64,000 bases of DNA from Alistipes sp. (GTDB lineage: Bacteria; Bacteroidota; Bacteroidia; Bacteroidales; Rikenellaceae). Positions 34,715 through 44,102 of the stretch are shown here, piece after piece. Location of the stretch: the NCBI GenBank assembly GCA_017463615.1, contig JAFTOU010000016.1, positions 248,001 through 312,000 on the forward strand, given 5' to 3'. How positions within the stretch are numbered: the first letter of the stretch is position 1; each line of letters starts with the position of its first letter. The position numbers and the translations under genes were made by a program. Under the pieces are notes generated by a model. It was given only the letters and a program-made list of their open reading frames with translations. It had not been told where the DNA came from and made no database searches.

Positions 34715-34731
34715 ATTGTTAGGTGTTTTTA

Positions 34732-36843
34732 TTATTCAAGGGTCCAAGTGTTGTCAATCTTCGTTCCATCGTAGAACTTCTTAGGACGCTCCATACTCTC
34801 CTGATATACATTGCCAAAGCGATCCTTGACTCTGATTGTCAGAGTACTATTTGCCGAAGAGGCAACAGCGCGGAAAATATGCTTGTGGTTAGTAGAGCTA
34901 CAAGTAGTTGCAGAGAAGGATGTCTTACCCTGAACACCGTAGACATAAACCTCACCACCCAGAGCCGACAGCGGGTCACGAACTGTGCTTACCTGAGTAA
35001 CCTCCAGCTGCTTGCCGTTCTCAGTTACGGTAATCTCCCAATCACCATAGCCGGCAAACGAGCCGTGCTCATAGCCCCATACGTTAATCCATACGGTGTT
35101 AGCCTCCTCCTCGTAACCGTACTGCTTAGGTACGATATTTACAGTGGACGAGCCACCATAAGCGGTGTTGGTATAACTACCTGCCGAGATAAACGACTTT
35201 GCTGGGCCATAGCTGTCGTAGTACTTCTTCACCTCGTTCATATCATAGCTGATGAACTGCTTTGATGCAGGCTCGCCAATGTACTTATAGTACCAGCTGC
35301 GTGCAGAGCCATTAACCTCGTATACATAGTAGCCCGAAGGGGTACCATCTGCACAGAGGTTCAGGGCGCCAGACTTGCTGTTTGTACCGCCAGTACGCTG
35401 GCTGGTGCTCCACCATACGCCGCAGACTGCGCCGATATTGTGCTCGTACATATTGGTACCATAGCCTGGCACGCCACGCATACGAGACTGGTGGGTATGA
35501 CCGGTGATGAAGTCTACCTCCTTAAAGTCCTTAAACAGATTCACAAAGCGCTCCCACTCGCTCTGGCTTGGGAACTCGGTGTTGCGACCTGTACCATTCC
35601 AGTTTACAAGCGGAATATGAAGACCTACCAGAATTGGGGTGCTCTTATCAACATAAGAGAGGTCCTTCTCTACCCACTTGAATATCTCCTCGCGGAAATC
35701 GGCATAGTAGTTACAGTCGCCCATCAGAATATCGCCAGCGCTATTTGAGCCTGTGTATCCGTTGTAGTAGATGATGTCATCCAGAAGCATATAGTGCACC
35801 TTCCCGATATTCATCGCCACATGGGTAGGGCCTACCATCTTGCGGTATGGACCTGATGCACGCAAATCAACATCATCACCATCTGGTGTATGACCATCAT
35901 TGTCGTGGTTACCCATAGTAGACCAGAACTGGCAAGGCAGACCGTTGATATCATCCGAAGGGTGGTTGTTCAGCGTTGAAGCCCAACCAATATCGTTCTT
36001 ATACCAGTGTACATCGTGCGCGAAGTCACCCAGGTTGAGGCAATATACATTGCTCTTGCCAGTGTAGTTCGTAATAAGCTCATTTACAAAGCCATCACGG
36101 AACTGCTGACGGTCGTTTGGCGACAAGTTACGATTGGTAAGGTGGATATCGGTAGCCACCAGTACGGTATGACTATCGGTAGACTGCTTAATCAGCTCAA
36201 AATCGTGCTGCTCCTCGTTTGCAGTATCGGTAGATGTCTGCGCCCAGAACTTAGGCATCGCTGCCTGTGTAGGCACATTGTATCCCGTTGGGAGAATCAC
36301 ATAGACCACCTCAAAGCTCTTCTTAGAGTTGAGCCAGTAGTGTCCATCGGCATTGGTCTGAGTAATCTCAATACCATCTGTCACCAGCACGCCCTCAACG
36401 CCCGTGCTGCCGCAGTAGACCATACCCTTGAGGTTATAGCCCTGCTTGCTTGGCACCTTATTATCCACGCTCTGAACGGTCACATTTGTTGTAAACAACT
36501 CCTGTGTCTGCTCGCCACGACGGATAGAGAGGTTGTAGCGGCCATCGGTGATATTCTCAGGAACTGCAAAACGGAACCACGAGGTGCTCAGACGAACGAT
36601 TGCGCACTCAAAGGTGCTCTTACCCTCCATGATGAGGATATCGCTCTGCTGTGCACCGGTAGCAGTGATGCGGTAGTCGCCACCCGGAGATAACAACATA
36701 GACGCCTCAGCCTTAACATCGGTAACGATGGCTGAGTTGCCACCTGGCTCGTCAGTACCACCGGAGCCGCCACAAGCGACAGCTCCGATAAGAACTGCAA
36801 CCGAGAGAATCAGTCTCACTATATTACTTTTCACTCTTTTCAT
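34732..36843 (-). CDS. Calcineurin-like metallophosphoesterase lipoprotein
   Basis: This is a surface or periplasmic phosphoesterase (703 residues) with lipobox AVAC (Cys 24). The ATG at 36843 is used; the TTG three codons earlier is less likely. A MetallophosN-like beta domain (GYNLKGMVYCGSTGVEGVLVTDG, quoted in part, near 135) precedes the catalytic domain. There the metal ligands are visible: ATDIHLT near residue 232, LGDFAHD near 273, MGNHDND near 311, LHIPL near 390 and GHTHQS near 450. The C-terminal domain (GYGDWEITVTENGK; FRAVASSANSTLTIRVKD) is MetallophosC-like. Such proteins may act on phosphorylated glycans, nucleotides or phytate-like compounds. It lies 17 bases before the 1499-residue lipoprotein and 39 after the BACON protein. 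Confidence 0.9.
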   Translation of the reverse strand: MKRVKSNIVRLILSVAVLIGAVACGGSGGTDEPGGNSAIVTDVKAEASMLLSPGGDYRITATGAQQSDILIMEGKSTFECAIVRLSTSWFRFAVPENITDGRYNLSIRRGEQTQELFTTNVTVQSVDNKVPSKQGYNLKGMVYCGSTGVEGVLVTDGIEITQTNADGHYWLNSKKSFEVVYVILPTGYNVPTQAAMPKFWAQTSTDTANEEQHDFELIKQSTDSHTVLVATDIHLTNRNLSPNDRQQFRDGFVNELITNYTGKSNVYCLNLGDFAHDVHWYKNDIGWASTLNNHPSDDINGLPCQFWSTMGNHDNDGHTPDGDDVDLRASGPYRKMVGPTHVAMNIGKVHYMLLDDIIYYNGYTGSNSAGDILMGDCNYYADFREEIFKWVEKDLSYVDKSTPILVGLHIPLVNWNGTGRNTEFPSQSEWERFVNLFKDFKEVDFITGHTHQSRMRGVPGYGTNMYEHNIGAVCGVWWSTSQRTGGTNSKSGALNLCADGTPSGYYVYEVNGSARSWYYKYIGEPASKQFISYDMNEVKKYYDSYGPAKSFISAGSYTNTAYGGSSTVNIVPKQYGYEEEANTVWINVWGYEHGSFAGYGDWEITVTENGKQLEVTQVSTVRDPLSALGGEVYVYGVQGKTSFSATTCSSTNHKHIFRAVASSANSTLTIRVKDRFGNVYQESMERPKKFYDGTKIDNTWTLE

Positions 36844-36882
36844 TTTCAACAACTTGAAAAATCTTCAATTCAGTTATTCAAC

Positions 36883-37641
36883 CTACTCTGCAGCCTGCTT
36901 TACAGTTACTACAATGTTGTTGTTACCGTTAGTATTCTGATATACGGTGATTGTACCCTGACGAGCCTCGCCTGTGGTATTTGGATCTACAGAGATATCA
37001 AACTTAGCCTTTGATATGCCTGAAATCTTAATCCACTCCACTGGGTCGCCAAACTGGTCGTCATCAACGCGAGCAGTCCATGCCACATTTGAGTCAATAG
37101 GAATAGACTTAACAACCTGCTTACCAGCGTTCTCGCCCTCCTCGTACTTACCAGAAGCGGTAAAGCTCTGTACCTGGAGGAATGGCTGGATGTAGAACTG
37201 GGTGTTAGGAGCCTTCTCCTGCTCAACCTCAATAGTCTGAATCACCTGACCGTGAGATACGATGTTCACCTTTGCATAGCGGGTATCGCCCTGGCGAGAG
37301 TTAGCCTGGAAGTTAAGGGTAAAGCGACCATCGTAGTTACCCTCGCTTGGCCAGCTTGAGATCCAGTCGTACTCAGGGTCGTAGCACTCAGAGTAGTCAG
37401 GAACAATCTGCCACTCATCGGCATTGGTGTACATATCATAGGTTATTGATACGGCATAGGTCTCGCCGATATAACCATCGGTGGTTACCAACAGACGGGT
37501 GTCGGTAGTACCTGTACCGCCAAACTTCACATATATCTCGCCTGCATCACCCTCGCAGATATAAGGAGCCTCCTCCTTACAACCTACGAAAGCTGCTACT
37601 GACAGTGCAAGAATTGTCAAATATTTGAAAGTCTTTTTCAT
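36883..37641 (-). CDS. BACON-domain lipoprotein of the SusC/SusD locus
   Basis: The 252-residue precursor has a lipobox (AAFVGC) followed by KEEAPY; Lys-Glu-Glu after the acylated cysteine is the known Bacteroidota surface-export signal. The second half is BACON-like: SIPIDSNVAWTARVDDDQFG, WIKISGISKAKFDISVDPN and EARQGTITVYQNTNG, with the terminal VVTVKQAAE strand. The first half (about 25-140) is a second all-beta domain with DWISSWPSEGNYDGRFTL. BACON domains bind mucin-type glycans or serve as spacers for surface lipoproteins. It sits 20 bases downstream of the SusD homologue and is probably part of the surface complex. Confidence 0.82.
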   Translation of the reverse strand: MKKTFKYLTILALSVAAFVGCKEEAPYICEGDAGEIYVKFGGTGTTDTRLLVTTDGYIGETYAVSITYDMYTNADEWQIVPDYSECYDPEYDWISSWPSEGNYDGRFTLNFQANSRQGDTRYAKVNIVSHGQVIQTIEVEQEKAPNTQFYIQPFLQVQSFTASGKYEEGENAGKQVVKSIPIDSNVAWTARVDDDQFGDPVEWIKISGISKAKFDISVDPNTTGEARQGTITVYQNTNGNNNIVVTVKQAAE

Positions 37642-37661
37642 ATCTGTTTCGCTTTTTAGAA

Positions 37662-39308
37662 TTAACGAATCTCCTTAGCAAGACCTGCCTCGCTCCACCA
37701 TACAGGGGTCAGCATATTGTCTGCGCCATCGTAGTAGGTGTTACGCAGGGTCTCAAGCACTGCCTGGTAGTTGTCAGGGTTTGTAGTCTTAGTTGTTGTA
37801 GGATACTCAAGGCGCAATGGAAGAACACCATTGTTCTGAACACCGGTACCGATAGTCAGCTTAGGGAAGCCTGTACGGCGGTAGTCGTTCCACGCCTCGG
37901 TCATAATACGGAAGTTTGCAACATACTTCTGCTCCATAATACACTCCAGACCATTCTTGATGTCAAATGTTACAGAGTTATTGATGAAGTTGTCAATAGC
38001 AACATCGTCCATAACTGGCTGCATCTCAACATGGTTGTAGTTGTCGTACATTGGCTCAACAGCTGCGAAGTTACGGTATGCGCTGTTGATGTTACGACCA
38101 TTCTGACCGAAGTAGTTTACATAGAGGTCACGCCAGAACTCAATAGATGCACGAACACCCTTGTTGTACCACTCTGTTACGCGAGCCTCACCACCTGCGA
38201 TAGCTGCCCAGTGGTCGTCATCGGTGCGGAGGTAAGCCTCTGCAAGGATGAAACATACCTCGTCGTAGTTCATGAACGATACAGGGAGCTTGTAGTTGAT
38301 GAAAATCTCGTAGTTCATCAGTGGGTAACCTGCAGTAGCGGTATCGTCACCTGGCATACCTGACTGTACACCCATCCAAGCGATAGACTGGCTCCAAGGA
38401 ATGAACCAAATCCACTTACGAGGGTCGTTCTTACCATTGAGCTGAGCGATGAAGAACTCTGCACCACGGTGACCAGAGAGTGTAGACTGCTGGTAACCAC
38501 CCCAAGTGTTCTGGAATGGAGACTCACCAGAGAACTTAACAACAGCGTTGTCCTCCCAAGAGGTCATAATTGGGTACTTTGCAGGGTTGTCAATAATCTT
38601 CTTAATCCACTGAGCCACAGACTCGCCGAGCATAATCTCCATATCTGTAGAGCGGTTTGACAGACGCATGAGGATACGGAGCAGGAGTGAGTTGGTGAAC
38701 TTCTGCCACTTCTTTGTGTCGCCCTGGAAGAGCTTATCCTTCGTAGGGTTGCTCAGGTTCATATTTGTGTTGTAGAGGCTATTTGCAAGGTCAAGATCCT
38801 TGATAAGCTGAGTGTAGACATCCTTTGGAGAGTCAAACTTAGGCTTATTGATATCCTGATCACGGAGCAAGAATGCCTCAGAGAATGGAACATAACCGAA
38901 GATTGCAGTCAGCTGATCCATCCACAGTGCGCGGAGGGTCAGAGCCACAGCCTGATAGTTCTCGCTCTCCTCAGCAACTGCCAGCTGATACATATGGTCT
39001 GCATTAGCAGCCCAACGAGCAGGGTTGTTCCAGCAGTTGATAATATAAGAAGGTGCTATATAATAGCGGTGGATTACATTTGCGGTTGAGCCACCAGCAC
39101 AGGTATACTGCATCAGCTCGGCAAATGTGTCGTAGAAACGCTGCTGATAGTTCAGCGCACCGTTACAGATGATCTCATCCATCATATCGCACGGCTGCAC
39201 ACGACCTACCTCAATCTGGTTTGGTGACTCGTTATACTCCTCCAGAGTGCGGCACTGGCTGAAGGTGAGGAGCACCAAAAGAACCGATAAATATTTCAAT
39301 GTTTTCAT
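37662..39308 (-). CDS. SusD/RagB-like nutrient-binding lipoprotein (SusD-like 2 type)
   Basis: SusD homologues sit as lids over SusC barrels on the cell surface and bind the nutrient. The precursor has lipobox LTFSQC (Cys 19) and the family opening RTLEEYNESPNQIE. Helical repeats follow: ADHMYQLAVAEESENYQAVALTLRALW (partly quoted), DQLTAIFGYVPFSEAF near residue 132, and YDEVCFILAEAYLR near 340, which is the typical SusD TPR-like segment. The 548-residue length is usual. It lies 21 bases after the SusC gene. The group (PF12741/PF12771-like) is common in loci that do not contain glycoside hydrolases. Confidence 0.93.
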   Translation of the reverse strand: MKTLKYLSVLLVLLTFSQCRTLEEYNESPNQIEVGRVQPCDMMDEIICNGALNYQQRFYDTFAELMQYTCAGGSTANVIHRYYIAPSYIINCWNNPARWAANADHMYQLAVAEESENYQAVALTLRALWMDQLTAIFGYVPFSEAFLLRDQDINKPKFDSPKDVYTQLIKDLDLANSLYNTNMNLSNPTKDKLFQGDTKKWQKFTNSLLLRILMRLSNRSTDMEIMLGESVAQWIKKIIDNPAKYPIMTSWEDNAVVKFSGESPFQNTWGGYQQSTLSGHRGAEFFIAQLNGKNDPRKWIWFIPWSQSIAWMGVQSGMPGDDTATAGYPLMNYEIFINYKLPVSFMNYDEVCFILAEAYLRTDDDHWAAIAGGEARVTEWYNKGVRASIEFWRDLYVNYFGQNGRNINSAYRNFAAVEPMYDNYNHVEMQPVMDDVAIDNFINNSVTFDIKNGLECIMEQKYVANFRIMTEAWNDYRRTGFPKLTIGTGVQNNGVLPLRLEYPTTTKTTNPDNYQAVLETLRNTYYDGADNMLTPVWWSEAGLAKEIR

Positions 39309-39329
39309 ATTCTATACCTATATTTATTA

Positions 39330-42300
39330 TTAGAAGCCCAATTTGATAGTGAAACCATAAGTACGAGTCATAGGGTAAGCACCTGTCTCAATACCGCGGC
39401 TGATAGATGCACTGTTAAAGGTAGCAGCCTCTGGGTCATACTGTGGGAAGTTGTCAATAGAGAAGACATTGGTAGCGAACAGACCTACTGAGAGGCTACG
39501 CAGCCAACCAACCTTCTGAAGTGCCTTCTTACCCAGTGAGTAGTCAAGGTTAATCTGCTTCAGCTTCAAGAATGAAGTGTCATAGGTATTAGTCTCCGCA
39601 TTCTTACGGTTGTAGTAGTAGTCCTGATAGTAGAGAGCTGCTGACTGGGTGATGGTAGTATTCTTGGTGTAAGTACCATCTGCGAGCAGGTTCACACCCT
39701 CCTGTACCAGACCGTCGTAACGACCGTAGAGAGTATCCTTAGTCTTACCTGAAGATGCGAGGATTGCGTGGGTGAGTGAGTAGCAGCTACCACCATACTG
39801 GTAGGTGAAGTTCATACCCAGACGCAGGTTCTTGTAACGCAAGGTTGTGCTGAAACCTCCCTTCCAATCAGGATAGATAGAACCGAGGTCAATAAGGTTC
39901 TGAGAGTCAATCTGCGGATAACCGTTGTTATCTACGATAATCTGGCCTGCGCAATCAACAGTCTCGCCAGTGGTTGGGTCTACATAGTAAGCACCCTCTG
40001 GAGCGCGCTGGAAACCGTAACCGTAGATACGACCGAGCTCCTTGCCTGGATAAGCGTAGATAAATACATTGTTAGATGCGGTGAATGATGTATTGAGCTG
40101 ATAGAGCTCTACACCAGGAGCAAGCTCTACGAGCTGGTTCCAGTTGCGAGACCAGTTGAAGTTGAAGTCCCAGCTGAAGTTACGCTTCTGGATAAGCTTT
40201 GCGCCAATAGAGAACTCAACACCATGGTTGTTCACCTTACCTGCGTTGATGAGCTTATAAGTTGCACCGGTAATCTGGTCTGTAGGAACAGAGAGAATCT
40301 GGTTTGTAGTATTTGAGTCGTAGTAAGCAACATCGACGCTGAGGCGCTTCTTGAAGAAGTGAGCCTCCAAACCAACCTCCCAAGACTCAGTATTCTCAGG
40401 CTTGAGCAATGGGTTGTTCAGAGTACCTGGGAGTACATAAGATGATGAGTAAGATGAGTTGGTGTAGTAGTCGGTAATCTTATACGCGCTGGTATCGTTA
40501 CCTACATTTGCCCATGAACCACGAATCTTGAGCATATCCAACCAGTTGGTATCGCGAAGACCCGGAATAGCCTGGTCAATAAGGATTGCAGCAGATACAG
40601 ATGGGTAGAAGTATGAGTTGTTACCCTTTGCAAGAGCTGAAGACCAGTCGTTACGAGCTGTGAAATCAAGGAAGTAGGTATCGTTGTAGTTGAGCGAAAT
40701 CATACCGTAGAGAGAGTTAATCATCTTCTCGGTAAGAGTATAAGCCACCTTTGGACGGTCTACAGAGTTAGAGATCTGGAACACATTTGGTGTAGAGAGC
40801 TTCTCTGCAGTCAGCGTCTGGTTACGGTGGTTGTAGATCATGTTGTTACCACCGAAGTTTACGCCGAGGTGGAAGCGGTTAAACTGCTTCTTGTAAGAGA
40901 TGAGGAAGTCGGTATTAACCTCATAGCGGAAGATGTTCTGGATACGATACCAACCCTGAGCGTAAGAGGTTGCATACTGCGGCTTACGAGAGGTACGGTA
41001 GTCGTTGAACATATCAAGACCTGAACGAACCATCAGATCCAGACCCTTTGCCAGAGCAAATGTCACCTGCATATTACCGTAGATACGGTCGCGCACCTGC
41101 GTATTAAGATAGTCGTATGCCAACCAGTAAGGGTTGTTGATGTTGAGCGATGTACCGTTACAGTTAATCAGGTTGTTCAGATAAGCTGAGTCACCACCTG
41201 TACGAGAGTCAAGAGCCTCAAAGATACGGCCACTGCTATACTCATCCCAGAATGAAGAGATATCTACAGATGGGTAGTTCCACATCAGCTGATATACTGG
41301 AGATGCGTTGTTGTAACCGGTAGTTGGCAGGTTGTCTGACTTCTTGCGGTAGTAGTTCACCTTACCAGAGAAGGTTACGACCTTGTTGAGCTTACTGTTC
41401 ACAGAGAACGAAACGGTCTCCTGGTTGTAACCCATGTTTGGAACAATCCAGGTGTTACGAGTATCCTGGAACGAAGCACGAACTGAAGTACCCTTACCGT
41501 TGTTACCACTTACAGAGATGTTGTTCTTGAATGTAAGACCAGTCTCATAGAAGCCCTTGTAGTAGTCCTGAGCCTCAAATGGAACGAGGTTGTAGAACTT
41601 TGTAGATGCAGGCTCATAGATGGTTGCACCAGAAGCATCCTTGTAGGTATCAATGATAATTGAACCCGGCTTATCGGTACGCTCGTTACGGAGCTTGTCA
41701 AAGTCCAGAGAGTGGTACATATAGGTCAGACCTACGCCACGCTCGTCAGTACCATAACCGAAGTCGGTGCCATACTTAGGACCCCACATGTTACGAGACC
41801 AGAGACGGTCTGCAATCTTGGTAGAACCCTCGTATACATTCCAGAATGAGAAGTACTCCTGTGGAGAGTACTGCTTACCAGCTACGGTAGCATAGGTTGT
41901 CAGCGCAGCAGAACCAGCACCATACTCCTCCTGAAGCTCTGGCCAGTAAGAAGCCTGCTCAGCAACCATTGAGAATGAGTAGTTTACGCCGATACCCTTC
42001 TGCTTTGAACCAGACTTGGTGGTGATAATCACCGCACCATTCTGAGCACGAGAACCGTAGAGCGCAGTAGCGGCAGGACCCTTGAGGACAGATACCGAAG
42101 CGATATCATCTGGGTTGAGGTCACCAATACCGTTACCGTAGTCAATAGGAGCATCGTCCGAGTCGTTGGTACCACCGGAAGCGGTCTTCTCATTACCCAG
42201 AGGCACACCGTCAATTACGAACAGTGCCTCGTTATTGTCGTGAGAGAGTGAAGACTCACCACGCAGGGTAACACGAACAGAACCAGCAGGACCAGTTGCT

Positions 42301-42824
42301 GCAGACTCAAATGACATACCGGCAACCTTACCGTTCATACCATCAAGCCAGTTACCAGAGACTGTAGAGGCGATATCGTCACCCGACACCTTAGATACGG
42401 CGTAACCGAGCGACTTCTCCGCACGGGTAATACCGAGCGCGGTAACCACGACCTCGTCAATTTTCTGAGTGCTCTCTACCATCACCACATCTACCTGAGT
42501 ACGGGCGCCAACGGCAACCTCCTGACTCTGATAACCGACGTAAGTGTACTCGAGAACAGGATCGGCAACACCCGCAATGTCAATGGAGTAGTTACCGTCC
42601 AAATCTGTCAGGGCAGCACGAGTAGCCAGACCTTTGACCGAAATGGTCACACCGATCATCGGACCTCGAGCATCGGTAACCTTACCGGTTACCACTTTCC
42701 CTTTACCCTGTGCATACACAGATGCAGGGCTAAACAGCGCACAACAAACTAATAATGACATAGTTACAACTGTCATCACCAACTTGCGAACACCGTTTGA
42801 AACAAGAAGTAAATCTCTTTTCAT
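39330..42824 (-). CDS. SusC/RagA-family TonB-dependent outer-membrane transporter
   Basis: This is the outer-membrane channel of the locus, opened by TonB/ExbB/ExbD energy (such genes lie at 44498-46637). The precursor has a long signal peptide ending in ASVYAQ. Then come an N-terminal carboxypeptidase-regulatory-like domain (GKVTDARGPMIGVTISVKG), the plug with EVVVTALGITRAEKSLGYAV and the SusC phrases ALFVIDGVPLGNE and LNPDDIASVSVLKGPAATAL. The 22-strand barrel ends in YGFTIKLGF with the terminal Phe. The 1164-residue length is normal. It opens a five-gene minus-strand operon. Codons are of the highly expressed type (GGT, GTT, TAC, AAC), unlike the flanking GGC/GTC-rich genes. No sigma/anti-sigma or hybrid regulator gene is beside it. 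Confidence 0.96.
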   Translation of the reverse strand: MKRDLLLVSNGVRKLVMTVVTMSLLVCCALFSPASVYAQGKGKVVTGKVTDARGPMIGVTISVKGLATRAALTDLDGNYSIDIAGVADPVLEYTYVGYQSQEVAVGARTQVDVVMVESTQKIDEVVVTALGITRAEKSLGYAVSKVSGDDIASTVSGNWLDGMNGKVAGMSFESAATGPAGSVRVTLRGESSLSHDNNEALFVIDGVPLGNEKTASGGTNDSDDAPIDYGNGIGDLNPDDIASVSVLKGPAATALYGSRAQNGAVIITTKSGSKQKGIGVNYSFSMVAEQASYWPELQEEYGAGSAALTTYATVAGKQYSPQEYFSFWNVYEGSTKIADRLWSRNMWGPKYGTDFGYGTDERGVGLTYMYHSLDFDKLRNERTDKPGSIIIDTYKDASGATIYEPASTKFYNLVPFEAQDYYKGFYETGLTFKNNISVSGNNGKGTSVRASFQDTRNTWIVPNMGYNQETVSFSVNSKLNKVVTFSGKVNYYRKKSDNLPTTGYNNASPVYQLMWNYPSVDISSFWDEYSSGRIFEALDSRTGGDSAYLNNLINCNGTSLNINNPYWLAYDYLNTQVRDRIYGNMQVTFALAKGLDLMVRSGLDMFNDYRTSRKPQYATSYAQGWYRIQNIFRYEVNTDFLISYKKQFNRFHLGVNFGGNNMIYNHRNQTLTAEKLSTPNVFQISNSVDRPKVAYTLTEKMINSLYGMISLNYNDTYFLDFTARNDWSSALAKGNNSYFYPSVSAAILIDQAIPGLRDTNWLDMLKIRGSWANVGNDTSAYKITDYYTNSSYSSSYVLPGTLNNPLLKPENTESWEVGLEAHFFKKRLSVDVAYYDSNTTNQILSVPTDQITGATYKLINAGKVNNHGVEFSIGAKLIQKRNFSWDFNFNWSRNWNQLVELAPGVELYQLNTSFTASNNVFIYAYPGKELGRIYGYGFQRAPEGAYYVDPTTGETVDCAGQIIVDNNGYPQIDSQNLIDLGSIYPDWKGGFSTTLRYKNLRLGMNFTYQYGGSCYSLTHAILASSGKTKDTLYGRYDGLVQEGVNLLADGTYTKNTTITQSAALYYQDYYYNRKNAETNTYDTSFLKLKQINLDYSLGKKALQKVGWLRSLSVGLFATNVFSIDNFPQYDPEAATFNSASISRGIETGAYPMTRTYGFTIKLGF

Positions 42825-42870
42825 AGGTTAATTATTAAGTTTTATTAAAAATTGGTTGCTTAAATTCATA

Positions 42871-42878
42871 CAAAAATA
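42871..42878 (-). promoter_or_regulatory. Promoter of the SusC/SusD operon
   Basis: On the minus strand, TATTTTTG (-7) lies 14 bases downstream of TTTG at 42896-42893 (-33 region). Transcription should start near 42864, giving a leader of about 40 bases. The region is very A/T rich, in keeping with a strong promoter. Confidence 0.55.
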
Positions 42879-43081
42879 AAAATTTATTTTTACAAACCCA
42901 ACATATTAGCAAATAATTTTGCATTCACCCCCAAATAAAAGTTTTTAATAATTAAAAAACTCAAATTTCCGTGGCCATTTTTTTACATTTTTTGCCTCCT
43001 TTTCGGGCAAAAAGGGAGAGAAAAATCGCCCATTTTGCATCAAAAAAGGGTCAAACAAAGGCCGTTTCGGAAAAGTTTGAT

Positions 43082-43089
43082 TATCTTTG
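43082..43089 (+). promoter_or_regulatory. -7 box of the hemolysin III gene
   Basis: TATCTTTG followed by C matches the consensus, with expected transcription start near 43096. This makes the ATG at 43122 the start of translation; the open frame that extends back to 43035 lies before the promoter. Confidence 0.62.
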
Positions 43090-43121
43090 CTCGTCGGAAA
43101 AAAATTTTGAACAGATTTGAT

Positions 43122-43778
43122 ATGAAAATTAGCACATACATACCCACTTTCGGCGAGGAGATTGCCAACGCCGTATCGCACGGAGCAATGGCTGTTTTGA
43201 CCCTGCTCGCACTCCCCTTTGCCGCCGTGTGGAGCTACACCCACGCCGTGGGAAATAACATAGAGTCTGCCGTCGGCGTATCTATCTTTGCAACCTCGCT
43301 TTTTTTGATGTTTTTGACATCAACGCTCTACCACTCTATGCACCCCGAATCTAAGCATAAGGCGGTGTTTCATATCCTTGACCACATAATGATTTATGTA
43401 GCCATCGCGGGCTCGTATACCCCTATAGCTCTGACAGTTATCGGCGGCTGGCAAGGCATCCTGATTGTGATTATCCAGTGGGCAATGGTGCTGTTCGGAA
43501 TATTTTATAAATCACTCTCAAAACGCTCTATTCCAGCCATCAGCCTGACTATATATTTGATTATGGGCTGGACCGTTATTTTCTTCTTCCCACTCTTCCT
43601 CCGCAACGCCTCCACCCCGCTGCTCGTCCTTATCGCCGCAGGTGGACTCTTCTACACCCTCGGCGCCGTATTCTACGCCAAAAAAGGGTTCAAATACCAC
43701 CACCTGGTCTGGCACCTGATGATTAACATCGCCGCCTGCTGCCACTTCGCCGCGATAGTGTTTTTTCTGAATTATTAG
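43122..43778 (+). CDS. Hemolysin III family membrane protein (PAQR-like)
   Basis: The 218-residue protein belongs to the bacterial hemolysin III/YqfA branch of the PAQR superfamily, membrane proteins with seven helices and a metal site; their role in bacteria may be lipid homeostasis. The features are GEEIANAVSHGAMAVL at the N-terminus, LYHSMHPESKHKAVFHILDHIMIY near residue 65 (quoted in part, with the conserved His and Asp) and KYHHLVWHLMINIAACCHF near 195 (His cluster). The start is ATG 43122 because the promoter lies at 43082. Its TAG stop is also the first TAG of a downstream TTAGCCATTAGC tract. Confidence 0.9.
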   Translation: MKISTYIPTFGEEIANAVSHGAMAVLTLLALPFAAVWSYTHAVGNNIESAVGVSIFATSLFLMFLTSTLYHSMHPESKHKAVFHILDHIMIYVAIAGSYTPIALTVIGGWQGILIVIIQWAMVLFGIFYKSLSKRSIPAISLTIYLIMGWTVIFFFPLFLRNASTPLLVLIAAGGLFYTLGAVFYAKKGFKYHHLVWHLMINIAACCHFAAIVFFLNY

Positions 43779-43817
43779 CCATTAGCTTTTAGCTATTAGC
43801 CATTGGCTTTTCAGAGG
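43776..43817. repeat. TTAGC-type repeat tract
   Basis: Units TTAGCCATTAGC, TTTTAGCTATTAGC and CATTGGC follow one another and end in TTTTCAGAGG. The stop codon of the hemolysin III gene (TAG at 43776-43778) is part of the first unit, so the repeat has been joined exactly at the end of the gene. Confidence 0.75.
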
Positions 43818-44102
43818 AATTTTTTATTAAGGGGTATTAAAGAGAACTAAGGGTTACTAATGGTCGCTGACGCGACGCTACGCAATATATTTGCGCCACC
43901 CTTAATAACCCTTAATCTCCCTTAATAATCTTTAGTATATCGCTATCCGGACTACACCGTCATCCCTCCTCTGCACCATTTTGGCGTCAGAGTGCGCCAG
44001 ATACGGTGCATCGTGAAAATAGCCTGGATGGGCTGTACTAAACGTACTGCCCATTCAGGCTATTGAGGGATGTGCCGTAGGTGGCGTGCTATCACGCCAA
44101 AA
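43779..44102. other. 324-bp convergent intergenic region
   Basis: The gap holds the TTAGC tract, a TTAAGGG/CCCTTAA quasi-palindrome (43826-43931) and nested hairpin copy D (43978-44103). No gene is seen. Confidence 0.7.
43826..43931. repeat. TTAAGGG quasi-palindrome
   Basis: The left arm has TTATTAAGGGG, TATTAAAGAG and CTAAGGGTTACTAA; the right arm has CCCTTAATAACCC, TTAATCTCCC and TTAATAATC. Between them are GTCGC/GCGAC and CGCAA/TTGCG hairpins. The arms are each three loose copies of TTAAGGGNN, so the structure is both a short tandem repeat and an inverted repeat. Confidence 0.6.

Noticed and set aside
43035..43121. N-terminal extension of hemolysin III from 43035
   Set aside because: The extension is basic and not family-like, and the promoter box at 43082-43089 lies within it.
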